From positions 2,882,394-2,946,393 of the forward strand of contig NC_019702.1 in the NCBI RefSeq assembly GCF_000317085.1: a stretch of 64,000 nt of DNA. Reading direction: 5' to 3'. Source of the DNA: Synechococcus sp. PCC 7502. GTDB taxonomy: Bacteria; Cyanobacteriota; Cyanobacteriia; Pseudanabaenales; Pseudanabaenaceae. The translations under genes were made by a program, and so were the position numbers. The notes under the pieces are model-generated. The model did no database searches. It saw nothing but the letters and a program-made list of their open reading frames with translations, and was not told the origin of the DNA. The stretch's first letter is position 1, and each line of letters starts with the position of its first letter. Positions 18,883-27,121 of the stretch are shown piece after piece.

Positions 18883-19491
18883 TCAATGGGATTTTTCTAT
18901 GACCCGCAAAAATAATTGACTGGATTTATAAAAGTTTAGCCACCTCACCAATGCCTGATAAGCAGAATGCTCAAACCATGCTAAATCCACATGTGCTAAC
19001 TGCCGAATAAATGGAAATATGGCGATATCAGCCAGAGAGGTGCGATCGCCCAACAGAAAATTATGATTTTGTAGTAATTGCTCTAGGGTTTGCAAAAAGG
19101 TTTCTGCTTGTTGCCTATAGACAATCTGTGGCTCCGTAAACCTTACATAATATTTGTAGCGATCGAGGTTTTGCTTAAATTCGTGATCATTTATCCTGAT
19201 TAAATTCTGTCCCAGTTCTAATAAGTCTGAGGGGAATCGCTGCCAACCTTCGGGATCATTTTGTGTCAATGCCCAGTGCATAATATCTAAACTTTCTTCC
19301 AAAACTCTACCATCTGGCAATTGCAAAACTGGAGTTGTCCCCTTTGGCGAAATTGCCAACATCTCAGCGGGTTTATTTTTTAAGGAGACTTCTATTAAGG
19401 CATAGGCAACCCCTGCATACTTTAATGCCATGCGTGCCCGAATTGCATAGGGACAACGGATAAAGGAATAAAGAATTGGCAATCTATCCAT
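18883..19491 (-). CDS. Glutathione S-transferase-like protein
   Basis: 202 residues. The N-terminal thioredoxin-fold domain has CPYAIRARMAL, a CPxxxR active-site turn seen in glutaredoxin-2-like and some bacterial GSTs. The PKGTTPVLQLPDGRVLEESL loop follows, then a helical GST C-terminal domain with FLLGDRTSLADIAIFPFIRQ. Presumably it uses glutathione in redox or conjugation chemistry; the substrate is unknown. A small hypothetical gene lies 26 bp downstream. Confidence 0.82.
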   Translation of the reverse strand: MDRLPILYSFIRCPYAIRARMALKYAGVAYALIEVSLKNKPAEMLAISPKGTTPVLQLPDGRVLEESLDIMHWALTQNDPEGWQRFPSDLLELGQNLIRINDHEFKQNLDRYKYYVRFTEPQIVYRQQAETFLQTLEQLLQNHNFLLGDRTSLADIAIFPFIRQLAHVDLAWFEHSAYQALVRWLNFYKSSQLFLRVIEKSH

Positions 19492-19517
19492 TATTAAGGA
19501 TTCTTAGGTACGAAGAG

Positions 19518-19760
19518 CTAGATTTTATAGGTGAGTATTGTAGCTATATCTGGCGATCGCATAAATGCCTCAACTTGAATGACAGTACTTGGTTCTAAGT
19601 CTTGATACTCAGATTGCAAGAAATCAATTACTTCTCTCGTTGACCATGCTCCAAGCGAAGTTTTGTAATTTACATATTCAGCTTGAATCTCATGCCACGA
19701 AGCATAATATTTCTTGGATATAATTACGTCTGTATCGGTAAATATGATGTGTATATCCAT
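19518..19760 (-). CDS. Small hypothetical protein, 80 aa
   Basis: A soluble 80-residue protein I do not recognise, with an N-terminal strand (DIHIIFTDTDVIIS) and a helical middle rich in aromatic residues. It lies on the same strand between an rRNA-methyltransferase-like gene upstream (15 bp) and a GST-like gene downstream (26 bp), so it is probably part of one transcript. The tight spacing and ATG start favour a real gene. Confidence 0.55.
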   Translation of the reverse strand: MDIHIIFTDTDVIISKKYYASWHEIQAEYVNYKTSLGAWSTREVIDFLQSEYQDLEPSTVIQVEAFMRSPDIATILTYKI

Positions 19761-19775
19761 ATTAATTTTGAAGCA

Positions 19776-20558
19776 TTAGGATAGCGATCTCCTCTGGCGT
19801 TTTGCCTCATATATTAGTAGGGCAGCAGTCACAGCCAAGTTCAAAGATTCTACGCCATTACTTAATGGCACCTGCACCGCTTCATCAGCCAGATTAATCA
19901 GTTCAGAGGATAACCCATTCCCTTCATTGCCTAGCAAAATTAGACTTGGTTGGCTAAAATCTAAATCCCAGTAGGTGAGTTTGGCATTGGGTAAGGTGGC
20001 GATCGCCTGAATGCCTTGAGTTTGTAGTTGCTTAATTTCTGATTCTAAATTTCCCACAGATTGCATAGGACAGCGAAACCATTGTCCAGCCGTGGCTCTA
20101 AGAATTTTAGGATGGGTTAAGTCCACACTATCACTACTTACCAGTAATCCATCTATACCTGCGGCGACGGCAGAACGGATAATGGCACCGAGGTTCCCGG
20201 GGTCTTGAACTGACTCGATCGCTAAGCCTAAATTATGGATAGTCACAGGTTGATCAGAACAGATCGGAGCCACAGCCACCACGCCATCGGGATGCACGGT
20301 CGTAGTGATCGCCCCCAACACTTCGGGACTAACTAACTGCAATTCGCCTACGGATAAACATTGATCATATAAGTCGGCATGGGTATCTCGCCAAGCCTCT
20401 GTACAGCAAATCAGATTTAACGGATGATCCGTAGCGATCGCCTCGATCAGAGCATGGGTACCTTCAATTAAAAATAACTGTTGTTGCCTACGAGCTTTTG
20501 TACTTAATCCAAGTTGCCGTAGATTTTTGATCAAGGGATTACGGGTACTGGTAAGCAT
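19776..20558 (-). CDS. SpoU/TrmH-family RNA 2'-O-methyltransferase
   Basis: 260 residues. The SPOUT trefoil-knot motifs are clear: ESVQDPGNLGAIIRSA (motif 1), LLGNEGNGLSSELI (motif 2) and VPLSNGVESLNLAVTAALL (motif 3). The N-terminal ~95 residues (LTSTRNPLIKNLRQLG) form the substrate-binding domain typical of RlmB/TsnR-like proteins. It methylates ribose 2'-OH in rRNA or tRNA using SAM; the target nucleotide is not deducible. Confidence 0.9.
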   Translation of the reverse strand: MLTSTRNPLIKNLRQLGLSTKARRQQQLFLIEGTHALIEAIATDHPLNLICCTEAWRDTHADLYDQCLSVGELQLVSPEVLGAITTTVHPDGVVAVAPICSDQPVTIHNLGLAIESVQDPGNLGAIIRSAVAAGIDGLLVSSDSVDLTHPKILRATAGQWFRCPMQSVGNLESEIKQLQTQGIQAIATLPNAKLTYWDLDFSQPSLILLGNEGNGLSSELINLADEAVQVPLSNGVESLNLAVTAALLIYEAKRQRRSLS

Positions 20559-20642
20559 AGATTATTGTGGTAAATGTTTGGGAATACCTGTAATAACAAC
20601 AATTAGAAGTATGCTATCAGTAAGTTCTCACTATACAAAATT

Positions 20643-21368
20643 ATGGCAGATCGGCAGTTAAATGATTATCGGGACATGGCGTTGGGCTTAGTATCGACTC
20701 GGAGTTTTCCCGCGATCGTTGGCACGGCGGATATGATGCTCAAATCTGCTAATGTTAGCCTTGTGGGTTATGAAAAAATTGGCAGTGGCTATTGTACGGC
20801 GATTGTACGGGGAGGGATTTCCGATGTGCGCCTTGCCGTTGATGCTGGGACTGAAAGTGCAGAACAATTTGGGCAACTGATCTGCAGTCTTGTGATTCCT
20901 CGACCTTTAGCAAACCTAGAGGCAGTTTTACCCATAAATAGTCGGTTAATGCAAATTGCGCGCGGGGATGGAATTAGTCGTCTTAGTAATATGGCGATCG
21001 GGCTTTTAGAAACTCGGGGCTTTCCAGCGATGGTGGGGGCGGCGGATACCATGCTGAAAACGGCTGAAGTTCAAGTATCTGCTTACGAGAAAATTGGGAA
21101 TGGACTTTGTACGGTAATTATTCGTGGCTCCGTGGCTGATGTGGCAATGGCAGTGGAGGCAGGTATGCAGGAAGCGGAACGGATTGGTGAACTAAATGCT
21201 GTGATGGTAATTCCTCGACCTCTAGATGACTTGGAACAAACTCTTCCCCTTGCCAGTTGTTGGATTGAGCAGCCCCTCAGATTACCGCTTACTGCCCTAA
21301 AAGTGCCAGAGAAAGAACTAGTGGAGCTACCTGACCTCAGAAGATTACAAATTTCGGGAGATGAATAG
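20643..21368 (+). CDS. ccmO: Carboxysome shell protein CcmO (tandem BMC domains)
   Basis: 241 residues with two BMC domains in tandem. Residues ~12-100 begin MALGLVSTRSFPAIVGTADM and ~115-205 begin MAIGLLETRGFPAMVGAADT; each has an AYEKIG/GYEKIG strand and a VIPRPL end. This two-domain trimer arrangement and sequence match CcmO of the beta-carboxysome, which is required for shell assembly. No other ccm gene is nearby; ccmO apart from the main ccmKLMN cluster is common in cyanobacteria. It is a single-gene unit between divergent rRNA methyltransferase and DnaJ-like genes. Confidence 0.92.
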   Translation: MADRQLNDYRDMALGLVSTRSFPAIVGTADMMLKSANVSLVGYEKIGSGYCTAIVRGGISDVRLAVDAGTESAEQFGQLICSLVIPRPLANLEAVLPINSRLMQIARGDGISRLSNMAIGLLETRGFPAMVGAADTMLKTAEVQVSAYEKIGNGLCTVIIRGSVADVAMAVEAGMQEAERIGELNAVMVIPRPLDDLEQTLPLASCWIEQPLRLPLTALKVPEKELVELPDLRRLQISGDE

Positions 21369-21516
21369 AGTACTCACATTACTTATATAAATAAACATTT
21401 CGTACTTGATCGGTAATGTAGTTTTTCGTTACTTATAATTGCTTTAGGTTTACAACTGCTCCAGTCCTAAATTTGAGTGAGTTAGGATAGCTCTCACTCT
21501 ATTGTGGGTAATGTGT

Positions 21517-21873
21517 ATGGGTATTACAGATGACTATAGAACTCTTGACCTAGAACCCGAAGAATCCCTTGACAATATTAAACAGGCATACAGAGACCTT
21601 GCGTTTGTTTGGCACCCAGATCGCCTAGTTAATAATGATCGGCTCAAGTCAAAGGCGGAAGTAAAAATCAAAGCCATTAATGAAGCATACCAACGCCTCA
21701 GATTTTATCAAGCTTTACAGAAAACTCCACCGGTGCCGCCCCGTTCTGAGCCAGTAAATGATTATTATTCTGAACCTGTGGTGGTCATGAAATCCCATGT
21801 TACCTATAAATCCACCAGCTATAGAACTGCAACAATGGAGCGATCACAAGATGCCTGTGTATGGTTAGACTAG
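21517..21873 (+). CDS. J-domain protein, possibly frameshifted near its end
   Basis: A short DnaJ-like protein (118 residues from the ATG at 21517; an ATG at 21511 and a GTG at 21502 are alternatives). DDYRTLDLEPEESLDNIKQA and the HPD loop (FVWHPDRLVNND) define the J domain that stimulates Hsp70 ATPase. A low-complexity tail follows and the frame ends at 21873. In the next frame, an open stretch at 21869-22006 reads as a sensible continuation (DYFGVPDTEDVGRLIELNHN to VWIEGKY). The gene may therefore have been about 165 residues and suffered an indel near 21870. Confidence 0.75.
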   Translation: MGITDDYRTLDLEPEESLDNIKQAYRDLAFVWHPDRLVNNDRLKSKAEVKIKAINEAYQRLRFYQALQKTPPVPPRSEPVNDYYSEPVVVMKSHVTYKSTSYRTATMERSQDACVWLD

Positions 21874-22002
21874 GAGTGACTACTTTGGAGTTCCTGATAC
21901 TGAGGATGTAGGCAGATTAATCGAGCTTAATCATAATCAAACTGCCTTAATTTTTAAACAGCCCCAAAATTCATCTACCCAAGTATGGATTGAAGGCAAA
22001 TA

Positions 22003-22458
22003 TTAGAACTTCTTTAGTACCGCTACTAACTGATCAAAATCTTTACGGGCTTGCTCATAGGCATCAAAGGCTTGATCAAAATCACGGCGATCGGCTGCCA
22101 CATCAATACTAATCAAATCATTGAAAAATTTGGTGCTTAGGGATTTAGCTTTAGTTGGGTCTTTCAGTAGCCTAGTTGCTGCTGCTATATCTTGACGCAC
22201 CTGTCCAAGGGGGCCATGGATATAGGTTTTAACTGTAATCCAATTATTAGCGTCAATATAGGTTTGGAGTTGATCAATGCGATCGCTAATAACCTCTAAT
22301 TTAGACTTGTTGGCAGCGATCGCTGGCAAATTAGACACAAATACACTAGAACTAAATAAAACTATAACCAAGCACAGTCCGATCATTACTTGTTTCAAGG
22401 TTTGATTAAATATTTGCCAATTAGACTGATCGAATACAAATTTAATTACAGATTTCAT
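22003..22458 (-). CDS. psbQ: Photosystem II protein PsbQ (CyanoQ)-like
   Basis: 151 residues from the ATG at 22458 (an ATG at 22485 would add nine). A hydrophobic signal region (VMIGLCLVIVLFSSSVFVSN) is followed by a small four-helix-bundle domain whose motif NWITVKTYIHGPLGQVRQDI is the PsbQ/CyanoQ hallmark. CyanoQ sits on the lumenal face of PSII and stabilises the oxygen-evolving complex. No clear lipobox cysteine is seen, whereas CyanoQ is a lipoprotein in Synechocystis. It follows secD-secF and a small membrane protein on the same strand. Confidence 0.82.
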   Translation of the reverse strand: MKSVIKFVFDQSNWQIFNQTLKQVMIGLCLVIVLFSSSVFVSNLPAIAANKSKLEVISDRIDQLQTYIDANNWITVKTYIHGPLGQVRQDIAAATRLLKDPTKAKSLSTKFFNDLISIDVAADRRDFDQAFDAYEQARKDFDQLVAVLKKF

Positions 22459-22553
22459 CACAAATTTTATCCTTTTATATTCCATATTTTTAGAACTTTT
22501 ATAACTGGCTTAAATTCTCTCATTAACTTGGTATGCTCGATCAAGTAATCACA

Positions 22554-22925
22554 CTACGCAATTACCCATTTCCACAGGATATGTTTGGCACCTTTTCTTT
22601 CAATTTCTTTAACCTGATGCCCCAAACTGTGGTATTCCCTAGGACTGATTCCATACAAAATATCCCAACTTTGACGCATTAATGTAGATAGAGTCATGGC
22701 AACACACACACCTAAGCCCATAAATGGTAATGGTTCATCCCTAATTGCGACTCTGACCGCTAGCCAAGTAAAGTATTCTAGCCATAGAACTATATCTGCT
22801 CGTAATGCCCATACAGACGTTATACCCACGGTCAACCATAGAAATATCACCAAAGCCCACCTGAGCCTAATTTGGACTAGGCGTAGTCTTTGAATTTTAA
22901 TATCTAAAAGCTCTTGATCGTCCAT
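22554..22925 (-). CDS. Hypothetical membrane protein, 123 aa
   Basis: 123 residues with two hydrophobic stretches (about 23-45 and 64-85) separated by a short aromatic segment and flanked by basic ends. I do not recognise a named family. It starts three bases after the secF stop, so translation is probably coupled to secF. psbQ follows 95 bp downstream. A role linked to protein translocation or thylakoid assembly is only a guess from context. Confidence 0.65.
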   Translation of the reverse strand: MDDQELLDIKIQRLRLVQIRLRWALVIFLWLTVGITSVWALRADIVLWLEYFTWLAVRVAIRDEPLPFMGLGVCVAMTLSTLMRQSWDILYGISPREYHSLGHQVKEIERKGAKHILWKWVIA

Positions 22926-22928
22926 TCT

Positions 22929-23870
22929 CTATGCCGATTTACGGTTCCGCCACCACGCCAATAATATACTGGCATTAAAGATACTAGAATAAGCTCCTGA
23001 GCTAAAGCCAATAATTAAAGCCAAGGCAAAAAACTTTAGAGTAACGCCACCAAATAGAAATATTGCCACCAGAGAGAGAAGGGCAGTCAGTGTAGTATTA
23101 ATTGAGCGGGCAAGGGTTTGGTTTACAGAAAGATTGACCAAATCACCAAAACTGTAGTCTTCACCCCAAATCTTCATGTTTTCACGAATGCGATCATAAA
23201 TAATCACTGTGTCATTAACGGAAAATCCAATAATAGTCAGCATTGCCACAATAAATAAGCTATCTACTTCCAGTCCGATGGTTAAGCCCAAGATCGCAAA
23301 TACCCCAGACGTGACCAATACATCGTGGAGTAAAGCTACGATCGCAAAAACGGCATAGTCCAGTTGAAACCTAAATCCCAAATATACAGCGATGCCCACA
23401 AAAGATAAAACTAAAGCTAACAGCCCTGAAGTTAAAAGTTGATTCCCAATAGTTGGACCTACCCGTTGGATTTGAGACTTAGACGGATCAATTTTGCCAA
23501 ACCTATCTAAAATACTTTCTAAATCACCCTGTAGCTGCGATCGCTCGTTTACCTCTAAATCTCCAGTTTGCAGAGATAGCCCTCGACCATCCTCCCCTAA
23601 TAGCTGAATCGTTGCCTTAGCATAACCCTTCTCGGCGATCGCTGACCGCACCAGTCCAATATCTATGGGTTGTCCACAACTTTTAATCTGGGTATTAGAA
23701 TCACAAACCAGTTCCATACTAAGTCGAGTACCACCCGTAAAATCAATGGCAGGACGTAGAGGAAATCCCAAAGTCTGCCAAGAAATTAGCATTGCCACAA
23801 TTCCTATCAAAATTGCCGACACAGAAGCCGCAACATAAACTTTTCCGTACTTAATTACATCTAGCTTCAT
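22929..23870 (-). CDS. secF: Protein translocase subunit SecF
   Basis: 313 residues with six membrane segments, the conserved DFTGGTRL periplasmic start and the transmembrane-4/5 block GFSVNDTVIIYDRIREN shared by RND-type SecD/SecF. SecDF uses the proton gradient to pull preproteins through SecYEG. The start codon overlaps the secD stop by four bases, the classic coupled arrangement. Confidence 0.96.
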   Translation of the reverse strand: MKLDVIKYGKVYVAASVSAILIGIVAMLISWQTLGFPLRPAIDFTGGTRLSMELVCDSNTQIKSCGQPIDIGLVRSAIAEKGYAKATIQLLGEDGRGLSLQTGDLEVNERSQLQGDLESILDRFGKIDPSKSQIQRVGPTIGNQLLTSGLLALVLSFVGIAVYLGFRFQLDYAVFAIVALLHDVLVTSGVFAILGLTIGLEVDSLFIVAMLTIIGFSVNDTVIIYDRIRENMKIWGEDYSFGDLVNLSVNQTLARSINTTLTALLSLVAIFLFGGVTLKFFALALIIGFSSGAYSSIFNASILLAWWRNRKSA

Positions 23871-25333
23871 AAAATAGTACCTGTAGGTTGATCAGTAGAT
23901 TTGTCGTTATTGGAGCCATTGGTACCAGAGTTACTTACCTTACCAAAGGTTTTGACTCCATATAAGGATGGCTGGCGCAGATTCGGATAGCTGATCAAAG
24001 CCAATAACAAAGCATGACTACAGGTAATTGCCGTAAACATACTCACTACAACCCCAACTCCCAAGGTCAGAGCAAAACCCTTAACCAACCCAGAACCCAA
24101 CCAAAATAATGCCCCACAGCTAATCAAAGTTGTGACATTACTATCTAAAATACTTGTCCAAGCACGATTAAATCCTGCATCCACAGACTTATACAAAGTT
24201 TTACCTGCAAGTAGTTCCTCCTTTGTACGTTCAAAGATTAAAACGTTTGCATCCACGGCAATACCAATACTCAGAATAAACCCAGCAATTCCAGGTAAGG
24301 TCAAAGTTACACCCAATAAGCTAAACAAGGCAAAAGTAATAACTGCATAAACCAAAAGGGCAATATCCGCCACCAGTCCTAATAGGCGATAGTAGAAAAT
24401 CATAAATGCCAGCACTAGGATCAAACCACTGACTCCAGCAATAATGCTACTTTGCACACTATCAGCACCTAGGGTTGCTCCTACAGTTCGATTTTCAACA
24501 ATTTTAATTGGTACTGGTAAAGCTCCCGCCCGCAGTTGTAAAGATAAATCCGTCGCTTGCTGGAGGGTAAAATTGCCAGTGATCACTGCCCTTCCTCCCG
24601 TAATACCCCTGCCTTGAAATTCGGGACCAACACTAGGAGAGCTAAATAGTTGATTGTCTAAAAATATACCAATGCTTCTGCCTGTACCGCCCAATTCACC
24701 TGTAATTTTGGCAAATAAATCACCGCCCTTATCATTAAAGGTTAAAGCTACCTGCCAGTTAGATTGTCCTGCATCCAAGGGTTGAGCCACCGCATCTTTT
24801 AGTAAATCTCCTGTTAAACCAGTCGTTTCAAATAGGTCAGCGATCGCCTCTTGGCTTTTGAGAATATCCTCTTTATTTTTACTAATTTCTTCACTATTGC
24901 CCCCTAATTCCAGTTGGCGTTGTTTAACTTCCTTTTCCAATAAAACTTGACGCTCTACACCTAATCTCGCTTCACTGCCTACTTTTTGCTTACGAAACTC
25001 TAATTGGGCAGTATTACCTAAAACCCTTTCCGCTTGAGCAGGATCGCTTACTCCTGGTAGCTGCACAATTAATTGATTTTCACCACTAATTTGCACTGCC
25101 GCTTCTCCCACCCCCAAACCATTGATCCGTTGTTCCACCACAAATTTGGCAGTCTCCATAATCCTAGGCGTAATTTTATCAATGCCCTGTCTGGGATTGG
25201 TTTGAGCTTGTAAAGTCAGTTGTGCACCACCACGGAGGTCTAAACCAAGACGAGGCGGAGATTTATAAATCCAAAAAATCGCACTCAAAACAACTATAAA
25301 AATTACAACTAGTAAACGACTCTGTTTGGGCAT
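23867..25333 (-). CDS. secD: Protein translocase subunit SecD
   Basis: 488 residues. Features are the LGLDLRGGAQLTLQ start, a large lumenal/periplasmic domain (about 40-300), and the membrane half with LSIGIAVDANVLIFERTKEE. It forms a complex with SecF, encoded immediately downstream with a four-base overlap. The C-terminal tail is polar and low in complexity (SNSGTNGSNNDKST). The promoter is probably in the 524 bp upstream that is shared with divergent psaF. Confidence 0.96.
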   Translation of the reverse strand: MPKQSRLLVVIFIVVLSAIFWIYKSPPRLGLDLRGGAQLTLQAQTNPRQGIDKITPRIMETAKFVVEQRINGLGVGEAAVQISGENQLIVQLPGVSDPAQAERVLGNTAQLEFRKQKVGSEARLGVERQVLLEKEVKQRQLELGGNSEEISKNKEDILKSQEAIADLFETTGLTGDLLKDAVAQPLDAGQSNWQVALTFNDKGGDLFAKITGELGGTGRSIGIFLDNQLFSSPSVGPEFQGRGITGGRAVITGNFTLQQATDLSLQLRAGALPVPIKIVENRTVGATLGADSVQSSIIAGVSGLILVLAFMIFYYRLLGLVADIALLVYAVITFALFSLLGVTLTLPGIAGFILSIGIAVDANVLIFERTKEELLAGKTLYKSVDAGFNRAWTSILDSNVTTLISCGALFWLGSGLVKGFALTLGVGVVVSMFTAITCSHALLLALISYPNLRQPSLYGVKTFGKVSNSGTNGSNNDKSTDQPTGTIL

Positions 25334-25857
25334 TGTTTTTAAAATATTCCTAAAGCCAAAAATCTTGACAGCTTTACGATCATAACTTGTTTCAGGATTA
25401 ACGCCTTTATCATCTCAATTCTAGTAACTCTAACTTTGGAATTAACCTCCCAGATTATAGTGATTAACTGATTTATTAAGAAATATCAAAGTTTATTTAC
25501 CCAAGACTTTAAGAACTACTGATTTTTTAACTGATTTGGACAAACAAGATTAGGAGTTAAGAATTATTACTATTAAATCAATTCGATATGCCAAGAAGGT
25601 AGTTCAAAGATGAATCTTAATTGAAATCTATTGCAAATCTACTGTGAACAAAATTTACATCTTATGTACTTTGCTTTACCTCTGGGTATCAACAGATATA
25701 TGATCTGCAGCCATATTCAATAATTTGGATTATTCCAACTCACTTTAATTAGAGGTTGCTGTATTAAAGAAAAACACAGAGTTAAATCGGTGTTAATCCT
25801 AGGGTAATTCACTAATTAAAACCTTGAAATCTTTAGCCTATAAACAAAGGTAAATCT
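25334..25857. other. Divergent promoter region between secD and psaF
   Basis: This 524 bp AT-rich spacer separates the divergent secD and psaF genes. Long leaders are usual for photosystem I operons, so light-responsive control elements may lie here. An AAAGG Shine-Dalgarno-like stretch precedes the psaF ATG. I see no ORF, repeat or RNA gene. Confidence 0.45.
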
Positions 25858-26433
25858 ATGCAAAGATTGTTTGCTCTCATTTTAGTATTAAGTCTGTGGT
25901 TTGGGGTCAACCTCACCACTGCTCAGCCTGCCTATGCAGAATTCTCCTTTGATACTTTAACTCCCTGTGGCAGTTCCCAAGCCTTTAAGGATGTTATCGA
26001 CAAAGAAATCGATGGATACACATCTCGTCTTGCTAGCTTTGCTCCCAACAGCGCACCTGCTCAGTACCTAAAAGGTAAAATTACTGCGGCTCAAGAGCGT
26101 TATAGCAAATATTCCAGTTCTACTCTATTGTGTGGCTCCGATGGACTACCTCACATTATCTCTGATGGTCGTTTTGATCACGCTGGCGAGTTCCTAATTC
26201 CCGGTTTACTCTTCCTTTACATCACTGGGTGGATTGGTTGGGTCGGTCGAGATTACCTGCGAGCTGTGCGTAAAGACCCCTCTACTGCAACTCAAAAAGA
26301 AATTATCATTGATGTTCCCCTAGCTTTACGCTATGCGCTTACTGGCTTTACATGGCCCCTAGCCGCATTAAAAGAACTTGGCGATGGTTCATTAATTGCC
26401 TCCGAAAAAGAAGTTACTGTATCACCTCGTTAA
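25858..26433 (+). CDS. psaF: Photosystem I subunit III PsaF
   Basis: 191 residues. A signal peptide (residues 1-23, ending QPAYA) targets the mature protein to the lumen. LTPCGSSQAFKDVIDKEIDG and LLCGSDGLPHIISDGR carry the two conserved cysteines of the lumenal domain, and FLYITGWIGWVGRDYL is the membrane segment. PsaF is the plastocyanin/cytochrome c6-side subunit of PSI. The C-terminal extension beyond TWPLAALKELGDGSL is slightly longer than the usual ~165-residue form. psaJ follows after 12 bases. Confidence 0.96.
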   Translation: MQRLFALILVLSLWFGVNLTTAQPAYAEFSFDTLTPCGSSQAFKDVIDKEIDGYTSRLASFAPNSAPAQYLKGKITAAQERYSKYSSSTLLCGSDGLPHIISDGRFDHAGEFLIPGLLFLYITGWIGWVGRDYLRAVRKDPSTATQKEIIIDVPLALRYALTGFTWPLAALKELGDGSLIASEKEVTVSPR

Positions 26434-26445
26434 GGAAAATTATCT

Positions 26446-26571
26446 ATGCAAGACCTAACTAAATATCTATCCTCTGCACCTGTAATCGCAACGGCTTGGT
26501 TACTGTTTACCGCAGGAATTTTAATTGAATTTAATCGCTTTTTCCCTGACTTGTTGTTATTCCCTTTTTAA
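26446..26571 (+). CDS. psaJ: Photosystem I subunit IX PsaJ
   Basis: A 41-residue single-span protein. Its N-terminal [19 protein letters not shown] and the end [14 protein letters not shown] are the conserved PsaJ sequence. PsaJ packs against PsaF and binds chlorophyll. AAGGA lies ten bases upstream of the ATG. It is positioned directly between psaF and psaL, as one operon. Confidence 0.95.
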   Translation: MQDLTKYLSSAPVIATAWLLFTAGILIEFNRFFPDLLLFPF

Positions 26572-26589
26572 ATACTTTGGAGATGTATC

Positions 26590-27036
26590 ATGACTGATTT
26601 TGTTTCGGCTCCAGCCGCAGGACCGGAAGAGGGTAATCTTCTTACTCCTGTAAATAGTTCTAGTTTCAGCAAGTTTCTGATCGAAAATTTACCTGCTTAC
26701 CGTAAAGGCTTAGAACCTCAAACTAGAGGACTAGAAATTGGTATGGCTCATGGGTATTTATTGTTTGGACCTTTCGCAAAGCTTGGTCCTTTGAGAGATT
26801 CCACCACGATCGCCCCTGAACTAGCAGGATTAGTTGGTGCTGTGGGATTAGTATTGATTTTAACAATCACTCTTTCCCTATATGCGTACAGCCAGCCTCG
26901 TAAAGATGATTGGCTTGGCGGCGAAAATGGTTGGGCTCAGTTTGCCTCTGGCTTTATAGTCGGCGGTGGTGGTGGTGCTGCAACTGCCTACTTCTTGACC
27001 ACAAACCTGAGCTTATTAATGGCTGCTCATATATAA
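26590..27036 (+). CDS. psaL: Photosystem I subunit XI PsaL
   Basis: 148 residues with the PsaL pattern: a soluble N-terminus, NLPAYRKGLEPQTRGLEIGM and HGYLLFGPFAKLGPLRDS, then two membrane segments. PsaL sits at the monomer interface of PSI oligomers. It follows psaJ by 18 bases with GGAG ahead of the ATG. I looked for psaI directly downstream and found none; a terminator comes next. A psaF-psaJ-psaL order, rather than psaI-psaL, has been linked to tetrameric PSI in some cyanobacteria, from memory. Confidence 0.95.
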   Translation: MTDFVSAPAAGPEEGNLLTPVNSSSFSKFLIENLPAYRKGLEPQTRGLEIGMAHGYLLFGPFAKLGPLRDSTTIAPELAGLVGAVGLVLILTITLSLYAYSQPRKDDWLGGENGWAQFASGFIVGGGGGAATAYFLTTNLSLLMAAHI

Positions 27037-27085
27037 GCCGATTTAACTCGCTTAATTTAAGCTCAATTTAAGTAGTAAACTTTAG

Positions 27086-27112
27086 GGGTGGGTAATTCCA
27101 CCCTTTTATTTT
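27086..27112 (+). terminator. Rho-independent terminator of the psaFJL operon
   Basis: The six-base stem GGGTGG/CCACCC with a six-base loop is followed by TTTTATTTT. It lies 50 bp after the psaL stop and before the sigma factor gene. Confidence 0.75.
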
Positions 27113-27121
27113 GCAAATTTT

